Assembly: GCF_029813785.1 (NCBI RefSeq)
Contig: NZ_JARVKY010000003.1
Span: 124,001-188,000, forward strand
Source of the DNA: Streptomyces sp. DH41
GTDB taxonomy: Bacteria > Actinomycetota > Actinomycetes > Streptomycetales > Streptomycetaceae
Direction: 5' to 3'
DNA: 64,000 nucleotides
A program made the translations under genes and the position numbers. This document shows, one piece after another, positions 41,013 through 50,113 of the stretch. Numbering within the stretch: the first letter of the stretch is position 1; each line of letters opens with the position of its first letter. A model generated the notes under the pieces. That model did not search any database and was not told where the DNA came from. It saw only the letters and a list, made by a program, of their open reading frames with translations.

Positions 41013-42110
41013 CTACAGGAGAACCAGCAGCTTGGTGCCGGTGACCAGTTTCCGGTTGACCGACGTGGACTGGACGAACAGGGTGTATGCCGCGTTGCTT
41101 CCGGGGGTCACCGTGACCTCCGTCTCCGGCAGGCCCAGCAGTTGCCGGGCGGCGGGGCCGGTGAACACCTTTCCGGTCATCCGGCCGGTGGCGGGGTCCT
41201 TCTCCGCCACGGCGATCTTCTTGTTGGCCTGGATCTTCTCGCGCTTGGAGAGCTCGTAGAAGGCGCAGCCGGTCTTGTACGGGTGTCCGGCGCTGGTGAC
41301 GAAATCGCGGATCGACGTCTGCTGGTCCACGGGTATCAGCACGTACTTGCCGGCGTCGAGGGCCTGAAGGCTGGACTTCACGTCGGCCGTGCTGAGGTCC
41401 TGTCCCATCGAGAAGAGGTTCCTGGTTCCGCGCACGCCCTGCTCGCGGTCTCGCAGGAACCTGGTGGCGGCCATCTTGACGGCGCCGATCGCCTCTTCGA
41501 CGCCCTGGGCCGAGTCGGCGTCCCAGATGGAGATGTTGCCGGTCGGGAAGCCGTACTGCTGAGCGGTGCGCTTGGCCAGGGAGTTCGGCACCATGATGGC
41601 CGAGGTCCAGTGCTCCGGCAGGCCGTTCAGCTTGTCCGCGATCCTGCCTCGCCATGTGTCCAGGACGGCGCGGCCGTCGGGCAGGTGGTCGTGGCGCGAG
41701 CCGGTCCGGTCCGCGCCGGAGGCGTTCTCCTCCCCGTCGGTGACGACGACCTGGAGGAAGCTGTGCTCGCCGTACTCCTCCCAGATGTGGCCGAGGTCGT
41801 CGAGTGCCTTCACCGAGGCCTGGATGAGCGCGGTCGCGCCGTTCTCCACGGTGTACAGGCCACGCATGGACGGCAGGTGCTTCACGTCCATGTCCCACAC
41901 CAGGTTCTCGACCAGGTGGTCGAAGGCGTAGAGACTGATCCGGGTCTCGTGGCCGAGTCTGTCCGACTCCTCCTCCAGCCCCTTCACGAATTCGTCCACC
42001 ACCCGGATGAGCTGCTCCGAGTGCCCTCTCATCGAGCCGGACTTGTCGATGACGAGAGCGACGTGGTTCACGAAGTGCTTCTTGAGCCGGTCCTTTACCG
42101 TTGTGCTCAT
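41013..42110 (-). CDS. von Willebrand factor type A domain protein
   Basis: This is a 365-residue protein. The N-terminal vWA domain has a complete MIDAS: ALVIDKSGSMRGHSEQ (DxSxS), a threonine in ENGATALIQA and VVVTDGEENASG. The C-terminal half (about 220-365) is unassigned, with KVFTGPAARQLLGLPETEVTVTPGSNAAYTLFVQSTSVNRKL. No signal peptide or span is seen. Cytoplasmic vWA proteins of this sort usually work with AAA+ or TerD partners; none lies nearby. It is separated from the biosynthetic cluster by 217 bp without features. Confidence 0.85.
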   Translation of the reverse strand: MSTTVKDRLKKHFVNHVALVIDKSGSMRGHSEQLIRVVDEFVKGLEEESDRLGHETRISLYAFDHLVENLVWDMDVKHLPSMRGLYTVENGATALIQASVKALDDLGHIWEEYGEHSFLQVVVTDGEENASGADRTGSRHDHLPDGRAVLDTWRGRIADKLNGLPEHWTSAIMVPNSLAKRTAQQYGFPTGNISIWDADSAQGVEEAIGAVKMAATRFLRDREQGVRGTRNLFSMGQDLSTADVKSSLQALDAGKYVLIPVDQQTSIRDFVTSAGHPYKTGCAFYELSKREKIQANKKIAVAEKDPATGRMTGKVFTGPAARQLLGLPETEVTVTPGSNAAYTLFVQSTSVNRKLVTGTKLLVLL

Positions 42111-42410
42111 CGCGTCAATCCCCTTCTGTTCGTTCCCCGTGGGACCGCGGCGGTGCCCTGCGGAGACGCGGCTTCCCGGTGAAGTCGTGTCGGTCGGTGC
42201 CTCAGCCCGTCCTGTCGTCGAGCGTCGGCGTGGGCCGGTGGCGAACGGTCGCCACGAGAGCCACGAAACGCCCTCGTCCGTCGGCGGACGTCGCGGTCAC
42301 GGGTCGCGCAACCCGGCCTGGACTCCGGTCCGTTCGGATGATGGTTTCACTCTACGGAGCACCACTGACAACGCGTACCGGCGTCACTCCAGGACCTTCC
42401 GTCATCCCCA

Positions 42411-42439
42411 TTGCCGACGCTGACACGGGTCGCTATGTT
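42411..42439 (+). promoter_or_regulatory. probable promoter of the lcp-like gene
   Basis: TTGCCG (42411-42416) and TATGTT (42434-42439) are 17 bp apart, giving a leader of about 105 bases. The remainder of the 442-bp gap 42111-42552 shows no gene or repeat. Confidence 0.5.
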
Positions 42440-42552
42440 AATGAGGAATCACATCGCTCGGCAGGACTTCGAAGCCTGGTGATCGCTCAACTGGCACGTC
42501 GGGAGAATGACGCAGAGTACCCTCCGGCCTCAGGGAAGAAGCAGGTAAGTCA

Positions 42553-43761
42553 ATGGAGAATCTCAGCAGGCGAGGAGTCCTGTCGCTCGGTGTCGCGCTC
42601 GGGCTCGTGGGCGTGGCGGACAGCGCCAAGGCGTGGGGGTGGCCGGCGGCGGACTCGGTGGCCGGCACCGGCACGGGTGCCGACCCGGAGTACGTCTGGG
42701 ACAGTGCGACGGACCCTCTGATGGCCGCGCTGCTCAAGAACGGCCAGGTTCCCTCGATCAACGCCGCGATGGAAGGGTGGGTGAACAACGGTGACCCGCT
42801 GCCCAGCGGCTTCCCGGCGGAGCTCACCGCGCATCTGCGGCAGGTCAACAGGCTGCCCTCCTGGGCCGACCGCGCCAAGCTGACCCGCGCGGCGGACTTC
42901 AACCGGCGCAGGGACACCTACCTGTTCATGCTGTACGGCCTCGGCAGCGGCATCATGAGCACCGTGATCCCGCGCGAGGCCAGAAGCGTCTACTGGTCGG
43001 CGGGCGGCGCCGACATGCAGGACCGCGCGGCCAAGACGTTCACGTTCGGCTACGACCTGTCCGAGCTGAGGGCCTTCGAGCCGACGGGACAGTTCATCGT
43101 CACCGCCAACAAGACCCGGCTGGTGCATGCCGCGGTGCGCCACCTGCTGCCGCAGTTGCGGCAGTGGAAGTCGGGCGCGGACCAGGACATCCCGATCAGC
43201 GCCGCCGACATCCTGGTCACCTTCCACAGCCTGGGAACCTACGTACACAGCAAGCTGACCGAGTGGAAGATCCCGTTCCCGGCCGAGGACCAGGAGGCGT
43301 TCCTGCACTCCTGGCAGGTCGCGCTCCACCTGCTCGGGGTGCCGGACGAGTACATCCCCAAGACCTGGGCGGCCGCCCAGGCGCAGTCGAAGCAGGTGCT
43401 CACCCCGATCCTCGCCCCCACGACCGAGGGCATCAAGCTGGCCGAGGAACTGCTCAGTCTGACCGCACAGGTCGATCTCGGCGTCACCCGCGGGTTCCAG
43501 AACGAGTTCGTGCGCTACGTCCTCAGCGACGAGGTCGGCGACTGGCTGGGACTGCGACGCGACTACGCGGCAGCGGCTCTGGTCCGTACCGCGTGGCCGG
43601 CGTACATCAAGTTCCGCGAAGGGCTGTCGCCCATCATGCCCGGCACCTTCTACATGGTGGACCAGTTCGTGCGCGCTCTGGCCATGCTGTTCCTCAACAA
43701 GGGTTCCTCCGGGACCACCACCCCCATCACGATCCCCACCGGGAACAGGCCGACCGGCTGA
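42553..43761 (+). CDS. lcp: latex-clearing protein (Lcp)-like rubber oxygenase, DUF2236
   Basis: This is a 402-residue exported protein. The N-terminus has a twin-arginine SRRGVLSLG followed by a hydrophobic stretch, as in Tat-secreted Lcp. The core shows LPSWADRAKLTRAADFNRRRD, IPREARSVYWSAGGADMQDRAAKT and VTANKTRLVHAAVRHLLPQL, the helices that bind heme b in the Lcp/MpaB (DUF2236) fold. Lcp cleaves poly(cis-1,4-isoprene) between double bonds to oligomers with aldehyde and ketone ends. Length and motif order match the Streptomyces enzymes. It has its own promoter and is convergent with a TetR gene. Confidence 0.85.
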   Translation: MENLSRRGVLSLGVALGLVGVADSAKAWGWPAADSVAGTGTGADPEYVWDSATDPLMAALLKNGQVPSINAAMEGWVNNGDPLPSGFPAELTAHLRQVNRLPSWADRAKLTRAADFNRRRDTYLFMLYGLGSGIMSTVIPREARSVYWSAGGADMQDRAAKTFTFGYDLSELRAFEPTGQFIVTANKTRLVHAAVRHLLPQLRQWKSGADQDIPISAADILVTFHSLGTYVHSKLTEWKIPFPAEDQEAFLHSWQVALHLLGVPDEYIPKTWAAAQAQSKQVLTPILAPTTEGIKLAEELLSLTAQVDLGVTRGFQNEFVRYVLSDEVGDWLGLRRDYAAAALVRTAWPAYIKFREGLSPIMPGTFYMVDQFVRALAMLFLNKGSSGTTTPITIPTGNRPTG

Positions 43762-43888
43762 GCCGGCCGTCCCCTTCCGCAGGTGCCCGTCCCACGGCGG
43801 ACGCGTCGAGGGGCGGGCGCCCGGGCGACCTCGCCCCGAGGCGCCGTACGGGGCGGTGGATCGTCACGCGCCCGCCTCCGACGCCGGT

Positions 43889-45097
43889 TCAAAGGCCCAG
43901 GGCACCCACGACCAGAGCGGTCACGGCGTCACGGTGGTCGTGGCCGTCCCGCCACCGCAGTCCGCGTCCGGCCTCGACCACCACGCCGAACCCCGCGTGC
44001 ACGAGCACCCGGGCCTGACGCGGGTCCAGTTCGGGACGGGCCAGCCGCAACTGCTGCTCCCAGACGGCGATGTGTTCACGCTGGGCGAGGACCAGGGGCC
44101 GCCGCAGGTCCGCCGGCAGACCGGCCAACTCGGCTTCGGCGACGCTGTTGAGCGCGGTGTACTCGAAGCTGTAGGCCACGTACGTCGCGGCCAGCGCGAC
44201 GACGGACTCGCGCGGGCCGGCCGCCGCGTGAAGGCTCTGCTCCACCCACTGGGCCAGGAGACCCGCCGCCTGGAGGCACGCCGCCGCCAGGATGTCGACC
44301 TTGCCCGGATAGTGGCGGTAGAGCGCCGACGGGGCCAAGCCCACCGCCCGCGCGATCTGTCCGTTGGTGACGTTGGCGAATCCGTCCCGTGCGAACAGCG
44401 GGATGGCGGCCGCGAGGATCTCCGCGCGCCGGGTGCGCGGCACCGGCTGGGCGGGCAACTCGACCGGTCGTGCGCCCTCGTGGACCGCCGCGGGATCCGT
44501 GGCGGCCACCCGCAGTGCGGCTGCCGACAGCAGGTTCTCGGCCCGGCGCCCGGCGATGGAGGTGTGATGCATCGTGATGGAGCCGATCGCACCGAGGGCC
44601 GCCACGGCCCGCAGCCGCTCGTCGGGCAGGGGGTACTCACGCCGCACCGCCTCGTCGACCCGCCCGACGACGTGCCTGAACTTCGCCCTGAGACGCCGGC
44701 GGTCCTCACGATTGAGGTACCGGGCCTCCCACCGGTACACGCCTCCTGACGCGCGGTGCGCGACGGTGACCCGGGTGACGGCCGTGAGCACATCCGTCAG
44801 GGGGGCCTCGGGCGGCACCTCGTCGAGCGCGGCGACCAGCCCGTCGGCCATGACGTCGGCGCACTCGGCGAAGAGCGCGTACTTGTTCGGGAAGTGGCGG
44901 TACAGGGCGGCCGCGGTGATACCCACGCCGGCGGCGATCTCCTCCATGGACGCCCTGTGGTAGCCGCGCTCGCTGAAGACCCGGCCTGCCGCCTCGACGA
45001 TGAGCTGCCTGCGGTTGCGCGGCCGAGTGGCAGTGGTCGGATCGGCGGTCACGGCCGGACGGGCGGATGCGGAGGCGGGACCATGCCGATCAGTCAA
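43889..45097 (-). CDS. tandem TetR regulator with two DNA-binding domains
   Basis: This is a 402-residue protein made of two TetR units in one chain. HTH 1 (about 40-75) is MEEIAAGVGITAAALYRHFPNKYALFAE; HTH 2 (about 240-275) is NGQIARAVGLAPSALYRHYPGKVDILAA. Each is followed by its own helical domain, so the protein may act as a monomeric pseudo-dimer. Such double TetRs are known in actinobacteria but uncommon. It is convergent with lcp and near a fatty-acid/isoprenoid degradation operon, so it could control either. No obvious operator was found upstream. Confidence 0.85.
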   Translation of the reverse strand: MTDRHGPASASARPAVTADPTTATRPRNRRQLIVEAAGRVFSERGYHRASMEEIAAGVGITAAALYRHFPNKYALFAECADVMADGLVAALDEVPPEAPLTDVLTAVTRVTVAHRASGGVYRWEARYLNREDRRRLRAKFRHVVGRVDEAVRREYPLPDERLRAVAALGAIGSITMHHTSIAGRRAENLLSAAALRVAATDPAAVHEGARPVELPAQPVPRTRRAEILAAAIPLFARDGFANVTNGQIARAVGLAPSALYRHYPGKVDILAAACLQAAGLLAQWVEQSLHAAAGPRESVVALAATYVAYSFEYTALNSVAEAELAGLPADLRRPLVLAQREHIAVWEQQLRLARPELDPRQARVLVHAGFGVVVEAGRGLRWRDGHDHRDAVTALVVGALGL

Positions 45098-45252
45098 TCA
45101 CACGTGGCCGACAGGGCCCGGGCTTTCCCGGCGGGGACCGCACGGGACGTGAATCCCGCATCACTTACCACCGCGACCGGTGCGGCCGCTGGGACCGGTG
45201 CGTACGTTGCGACCAACGCGTACAGCCCGGCCCGGCCCGGCGCGTGGGCGGT

Positions 45253-46344
45253 TCAGGTGAAGGTGAGGACCGGCTTGACCGCGCTCTTGTCGCGCATGGC
45301 GGCCACGGCGGCGTCGATCTCCTCGAAGGGGAACGTGGTGATCAGCCGGTCCACCGGGAAGAGGCCGCGCCGGTGCAGGTCGATCAGCTCCGGGATGAAG
45401 CGGCCGGGGTCGGAGTCGCCCTCCATCACCCCGTGCACGCGGACCCCCTTGGACATCAGGCGCATCATGTCGAACGTCACCTCGCCGCCGAGGCCGAGGA
45501 AGGCCAGTTCGCCACGCGGGCGCAGCGCCGCGACGGCACGGTGGAGCATCTCCGGCCGGCCCGTGGTGTCCACGACATGGTGAGCCCCGCCACCGGTGAG
45601 GTCGCGCAGCGTCTCCACCAGCTCGTCATCCGGTGGCAGGGCCGTCCGGGCCCCGAGTCCGACGGCCAGGGCCCGCCGGGAGGCGACCGGGTCGACGGCC
45701 ACCACCGGGTCGCAGCCCACGGCCACCGCCGCCATCAGCGCGCTCAGCCCGACCCCGCCGGCCCCGAGGACCACGAGTGAGGTCCCCGGCTCGGGGCGCA
45801 GCCGGTTGAGTACGGTCCCCGCGCCCGTCTGCCCGCCGCAGCCCAGTGGCGCGGTGACCGTGTCCGGCAGGCCGGCAGGGACCTTGACCACGCCGCGTTC
45901 GTGGACGACGGCATAGGTGGCGAAGCTCGACTGACCGAAGAAGCCTCCGTGCAGAGGGGCGCCGTCGAGGCGGAGCGTGGTGGTGCCGTCGCCGCGTCCG
46001 CCGGAGAGGTTCAGGTCCCGTGCCGAGTCGCAGTACGCCGGATGGCCCGCCACGCACTGCGGGCACGCACCGCAGCTGGCGAAGGTGAGGCAGACGGGGT
46101 CTCCCGGCGCGAGGCCGGTCACCTCCGCGCCCACCGCCTCGACCCGGCCGGCGCCCTCGTGGCCGAAGACCATGGGGGTGAGCTGCCGGGGCCACGTGGC
46201 CTGGATACCCAGGTCCGTGTGGCACACCCCGACCGCCGTCATCCTGACCAGTACCTCACGCGGCCGTGGGTCCTCCAGCTCCACGTCCCGCAGGGCGAAC
46301 GGCGCGCCCGGCTCCCGGGTGACCGCGGCGCGGACGCGCCTCAC
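45253..46344 (-). CDS. zinc-dependent medium-chain alcohol dehydrogenase
   Basis: This is a 363-residue MDR enzyme. Catalytic zinc ligands are in GVCHTDLG and FGHEGAGRVEAVG, the structural zinc site is CGACPQCVAGHPAYC, and the cofactor loop is VVLGAGGVGLSALM. It resembles aryl/isoprenoid alcohol dehydrogenases (GCGGQTGAGTVLN). It could interconvert alcohol and aldehyde forms of isoprenoid or fatty intermediates. The GTG at 46344 overlaps the upstream DUF4334 stop (GTGA) and follows GGAGAAGG; the frame extends upstream without coding character. Confidence 0.88.
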   Translation of the reverse strand: MRRVRAAVTREPGAPFALRDVELEDPRPREVLVRMTAVGVCHTDLGIQATWPRQLTPMVFGHEGAGRVEAVGAEVTGLAPGDPVCLTFASCGACPQCVAGHPAYCDSARDLNLSGGRGDGTTTLRLDGAPLHGGFFGQSSFATYAVVHERGVVKVPAGLPDTVTAPLGCGGQTGAGTVLNRLRPEPGTSLVVLGAGGVGLSALMAAVAVGCDPVVAVDPVASRRALAVGLGARTALPPDDELVETLRDLTGGGAHHVVDTTGRPEMLHRAVAALRPRGELAFLGLGGEVTFDMMRLMSKGVRVHGVMEGDSDPGRFIPELIDLHRRGLFPVDRLITTFPFEEIDAAVAAMRDKSAVKPVLTFT

Positions 46345-46847
46345 GCGCCTTCTCCGGACCGCTGGCCCCCGGGGGCGGCCCCGGCGCGCTCCAGGAAGAA
46401 GTAGTAGAAGGGGCCGTCGGCGGGGACGCCCTTGGCGTTCATGATGCCCATGAGGGTGGTGTCGTCCACCCGCTTGAAGTGGTCGAGGACGGGCCGGCCG
46501 TCGTAGACCATCGTGGCCGTCGACTCGCCGCGGAACTCGACGGTCCACAGGCTGGCTTCGCCCTTGCCGAGCTCGGTGTTGGAGTAGAGCTCGCCCTCCG
46601 GGTCCCGGCAGATCAGCGGCTTGGCGTCGTGCACGGAGGTGAACGTCTTGCCGTACCAGCCGGCCTTCGCCAGCTCGCCGTTGAGGGGGTGACCGGTGTC
46701 GAACTCGCCGCCCTTCCACTCGCCGAGGATCTCCTCGGGCCGCACGGTGTCCAACTGCTCCCACACGTCGTCCAGTTCGGCGGCCTCGACCGGGCCCTTC
46801 GTGTCCCGGAGCGCCTGGAAACGGGTGCGGGCCTCGAGCGGATGCAT
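46341..46847 (-). CDS. GXWXG / DUF4334 domain protein
   Basis: This is a 168-residue protein. ILGEWKGGEFDTGHPLNG contains the G-x-W-x-G motif followed by the DUF4334 region (VYDGRPVLDHFKRVDDTTLMGIMNAKG). The family is lipocalin-like in predicted structure and is usually found beside dehydrogenases of lipid metabolism; the function is unknown. It is co-translated with the alcohol dehydrogenase and may bind its substrate. Confidence 0.82.
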   Translation of the reverse strand: MHPLEARTRFQALRDTKGPVEAAELDDVWEQLDTVRPEEILGEWKGGEFDTGHPLNGELAKAGWYGKTFTSVHDAKPLICRDPEGELYSNTELGKGEASLWTVEFRGESTATMVYDGRPVLDHFKRVDDTTLMGIMNAKGVPADGPFYYFFLERAGAAPGGQRSGEGA

Positions 46848-46937
46848 ACGGTGTCCTCTCGTCGATGCTCTGAAAGCGATGGAGGCGGTGCGCGGGCGTG
46901 GCGTCCTCAGGGAGCGTGAACCCCTTGCCCGCCCGCG

Positions 46938-47690
46938 TCACCGGGAGGGGCGCGGGGCCGAGCCCCGGGTGGTGGACCGCGCGGGTGACGGGTGCCGCGG
47001 GGGAACCCGTCGCGGGAACGGGAGCGTCGCTTCGCCGGTGACGGCGCCGGGGTGTCCCACGGTGCCGAGGCTCAGCAGGACGTGGCGTTCGGCGACCTCT
47101 TCCGCGGTGAGCGGGCCGTCGGGGCGGAACCAGTTGGCGACGCCCTGGCACATGATGAGGACCGAGCGGACCGCGTCGGCCGGTATCGGCGTGGTGAACA
47201 CCCCCTCGGCGCGGCCCGCTTCGACCGTGTCCAGCAGCATGTGCTGGAGATAGTCGCGCAGGGCCACGTAGCGGACCCGGTTCCCGGGCTCCAGACTGCG
47301 GATCTCGGTGTCCAGGAACGCCAGGGACCTGCGGTGGGCCATGTAGAGCACGATCGACTCCACCATGCCGCAGAACCTCGCCAGTGGAGCGGGTCCGGCC
47401 TCCGCGGCCGCCGCCCGGCAGCGGTCCAGGACGTCCTTGATGGACGTCTCCAGCAGGGTGGCGAGCAGCGCCTGCTTGTTCTCGTAGTGGTAGTACAGCG
47501 CGGGCACGGTGACGCCGACCCGGCCGGCGATGTTGCGGACCGAAGTGCCGTGGTAGCCCTGCTCGTTGAAGGCCTCCATGGCGTGCACCAGGATGGGGTG
47601 CAGGTCCAGCGGCCCGTAGGCGCGCCAGTGCTGCGCTGGTGCCATGGTGTCCTGGCTCGGCTCGGTGCTCAACGACTCTCCTCGGGACAT
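46938..47690 (-). CDS. TetR-family regulator of the fatty-acid/isoprenoid operon
   Basis: This 250-residue protein has the HTH VRNIAGRVGVTVPALYYHYENKQALLATLLE and a TetR_C_17-type domain with MCQGVANWFRPDGPLTAEEVAERHV, common in KstR/FadR-like regulators of acyl-CoA catabolism. The last 45 residues are basic and disordered. It is divergent from the CoA-transferase operon, with two copies of a 19-bp operator between them. The ligand is probably an acyl-CoA (inference). Confidence 0.85.
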   Translation of the reverse strand: MSRGESLSTEPSQDTMAPAQHWRAYGPLDLHPILVHAMEAFNEQGYHGTSVRNIAGRVGVTVPALYYHYENKQALLATLLETSIKDVLDRCRAAAAEAGPAPLARFCGMVESIVLYMAHRRSLAFLDTEIRSLEPGNRVRYVALRDYLQHMLLDTVEAGRAEGVFTTPIPADAVRSVLIMCQGVANWFRPDGPLTAEEVAERHVLLSLGTVGHPGAVTGEATLPFPRRVPPRHPSPARSTTRGSAPRPSR

Positions 47691-47744
47691 GCGTCGACGG
47701 GCGACATCGTACGGCCGTGAGTCCGGATCGCTCCCTCTTCGGTG

Positions 47745-47884
47745 CTTAGCGATCGATCAGTTAACGCGGTGACCGGTGTCCGGCGCTCTGTCTCCCTTCC
47801 CCGACAAGTATCGCCAAAACTCTTGGTGTTGAAGCGTTGACCGATCGAGTGTGCGCTTCTACGTTCTTAGCGAACGCTCAGTAA
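47745..47884. promoter_or_regulatory. duplicated TetR operator and promoter of the CoA-transferase operon
   Basis: CTTAGCGATCGATCAGTTA at 47745-47763 and CTTAGCGAACGCTCAGTAA at 47866-47884 match at 16 of 19 positions. Between them TTGACC (47837-47842) and TACGTT (47860-47865), 17 bp apart, form a strong plus-strand promoter. The second operator covers the expected transcription start; the first lies toward the divergent tetR. Confidence 0.75.
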
Positions 47885-47933
47885 GGTCCCGGTCGTGCGG
47901 CGGCGAGCCCGCCGTGCCCCGAGAGAGGAACCC

Positions 47934-49088
47934 ATGAGCCACCAGCCCCCTGACCCCCAGGACCGCGGCAGCGCCGGGCCGCTGGACGGCGTACGCGTGG
48001 TCGAGCTGGCGGGCATCGGTCCCGGCCCGTTCGCCGCGATGCTGCTCGGGGACCTGGGCGCCGACGTGGTGCGCGTCGACCGCCCCGGTCCCGCGCCGCT
48101 CGGCGGCGACCCCGCCCACGACGTGACCAACCGCAACAAGCGCTCGGTCCTGGTCGACCTCAAGTCGCCCGAAGGGCCCGAGACCGTACGGGCCCTGGCG
48201 GCTCGCGCCGAGATCCTGGTGGAGGGGTACCGCCCGGGTGTCGCGGAGCGGCTCGGGGTCGGCCCCGAGGAGTGCATGGCCGTCAACCCCGCCCTGGTGT
48301 ACGGCCGGATGACCGGCTGGGGCCAGCAGGGGCCGCTCGCGTCCCTGGCCGGTCACGACATCGGCTACATCGCCACGGCCGGCGCCCTCTCCATGATCGG
48401 CGCGCCGGACGGGCCGCCCGCCGTCCCCGCCAACCTGCTCGGTGACTACGCCGGCGGCTCGCTCTACCTGGCCACCGGCGTCCTGGCCGCGCTGCTCACC
48501 GCCCGCGCCACCGGCCGCGGCCAGGTGGTGGACGCGGCGATCGTCGACGGCACGGCCCACCTCACCTCGCTCTTCTGGGGCATGCTCGCCCAGGGCACCT
48601 GGCGGGACGCCCGCGGACACAACCTGCTCGACGGCGGCTGCCCGTACTACGGCGTCTACGAGACCGCCGACGGCGGCTGGATGGCGGTCGGCGCCCTGGA
48701 GCCGCAGTTCTACACGGCCTTCGTCTCCCTGCTGGGCCTGGACGGCGACGACCTGCCGGACCGGGCCGATCCGCGCGGCTGGCCGGAGCTGCGGGCCCGG
48801 TTCACCGCACGGTTCAAGACGGCGACCCGCAAGGAGTGGACGGCCGTCTTCGAGGGCACCGACGCCTGTGTCGCCCCCGTCCTCTCGCTGCGCGAGGCGG
48901 CCGGCCATCCGCACCTGACCGGGCGCGGCACCTACACCGAGGCGCACGGCGTGACCCAGCCCGCTCCCGCGCCCCGCTTCTCCGCCACCCCCGGCACCCT
49001 TCGGCTGCCTCCCGCCGTCCCCGGCGCGCACACCGCCGACGTGGCCCGCGACTGGGACATGCCCGAACTGCTGAAGGACCGCCGCTGA
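47934..49088 (+). CDS. class III CoA-transferase / alpha-methylacyl-CoA racemase-like
   Basis: This 384-residue CaiB/BaiF-fold protein has the N-terminal GVRVVELAGIGPGPFAAMLLGDLGADVVRVDRPG, near-diagnostic for alpha-methylacyl-CoA racemase, and DGGCPYYGVYETADGGWMAVGALEPQFY, which contains the conserved catalytic region. AMACR inverts the C2 methyl centre so that methyl-branched acyl-CoAs can be beta-oxidised, as needed for polyisoprene oligomers or phytanic acid. It starts the catabolic operon; the next gene starts within its stop (TGATG). Confidence 0.85.
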   Translation: MSHQPPDPQDRGSAGPLDGVRVVELAGIGPGPFAAMLLGDLGADVVRVDRPGPAPLGGDPAHDVTNRNKRSVLVDLKSPEGPETVRALAARAEILVEGYRPGVAERLGVGPEECMAVNPALVYGRMTGWGQQGPLASLAGHDIGYIATAGALSMIGAPDGPPAVPANLLGDYAGGSLYLATGVLAALLTARATGRGQVVDAAIVDGTAHLTSLFWGMLAQGTWRDARGHNLLDGGCPYYGVYETADGGWMAVGALEPQFYTAFVSLLGLDGDDLPDRADPRGWPELRARFTARFKTATRKEWTAVFEGTDACVAPVLSLREAAGHPHLTGRGTYTEAHGVTQPAPAPRFSATPGTLRLPPAVPGAHTADVARDWDMPELLKDRR

Positions 49089-50113
49089 TGGATCTCTCCT
49101 CACCTCTGACGTACACGGGCGACCCGCGGGACGCCGCCGACCGGGCCGCCGCCCTGGAGTCCGCGGGACTCGACGCCGTCTGGGTGGCCGAGGCGTACGG
49201 CTTCGACTCCCCGACGATCATGGGTTACCTGGCCGCGAAGACCGAGCGGATGCGGATCGGCTCGGCCATCCTGAACGTCTACTCGCGCACCCCCGCACTC
49301 ATCGCCCAGACCGCGGCCGGACTCGACGCCCTCACCGGCGGCCGAGCCCTCCTCGGTGTCGGCGCCTCCGGGCCGCAGGTCGTCGAGGGCTGGCACGGCC
49401 GCCGCTACGACCGCCCGCTGGGCCGCACCCGCGAGGTGATCGAGCTGTCGCGGCGGATCTGGCGACGTGAGGTGATCGAGCACCGCGGCATCACCGACCT
49501 GCCCCTGCCACCCGAGAAGGGCGGCACCCTCGGTAAGCCCCTGAAGCTGCTCACCCACCCGGTCCGCGACACCATTCCCGTGTACGTCGCGGCGCTCGGA
49601 CCGGCCAACGTCCGGATGGCCGCCCAACTGGCCGACGGCTGGCTGCCGTTCCTCTACGCGCCGGAACACGCCGCCAAGGTGTGGGGTCCGTCCCTCGCCG
49701 AGGGCGCGGCCGGGCGGGACCCCGCGCTCGGACCGCTGTCGGTCGTGGCCGGAGGCCTGCTCGCCATCGGCGACGGCGCCGAAGCGGCCCGCGACCGGAT
49801 GCGCCCCACCGTCGCCCTGTACGTCGGCGGCATGGGAGCCCCGGGCCGCAACTTCTACCACGACCTGGTCTGCGCCTACGGCTACGAATCGGCCGCCGCC
49901 GCCATCCAGGAGCACTACCTCGCGGGCCGCAAGAAGGACGCGGAGGCCGCCGTCCCCGCCGAACTGCTGGAACGGATCTGCCTGGCCGGCCCGGAGGGCC
50001 ACGTCCGCGACCGCGTCGAGGCCTTCCGTGAGGCGGGCGTGACGATGCTCAACGTGACACCCGTGGGACCCGATCCCGCCCGGCTGATCGAGCGCGTGAG
50101 GAGTTGGCTGTGA
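49088..50113 (+). CDS. LLM-class (F420-type) oxidoreductase
   Basis: This is a 341-residue luciferase-like TIM barrel. Typical stretches are LESAGLDAVWVAEAYGFDS, RIGSAILNVYSRTPALIAQTAAGLDALTGGRALLGVGASGPQVVEGWHG and AAQLADGWLPFLYAPEH, the pattern of the F420-dependent group in actinobacteria. It may carry out a redox step on a branched acyl-CoA or its alcohol. Translationally coupled on both sides (TGATG and GTGA). Confidence 0.87.
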   Translation: MDLSSPLTYTGDPRDAADRAAALESAGLDAVWVAEAYGFDSPTIMGYLAAKTERMRIGSAILNVYSRTPALIAQTAAGLDALTGGRALLGVGASGPQVVEGWHGRRYDRPLGRTREVIELSRRIWRREVIEHRGITDLPLPPEKGGTLGKPLKLLTHPVRDTIPVYVAALGPANVRMAAQLADGWLPFLYAPEHAAKVWGPSLAEGAAGRDPALGPLSVVAGGLLAIGDGAEAARDRMRPTVALYVGGMGAPGRNFYHDLVCAYGYESAAAAIQEHYLAGRKKDAEAAVPAELLERICLAGPEGHVRDRVEAFREAGVTMLNVTPVGPDPARLIERVRSWL

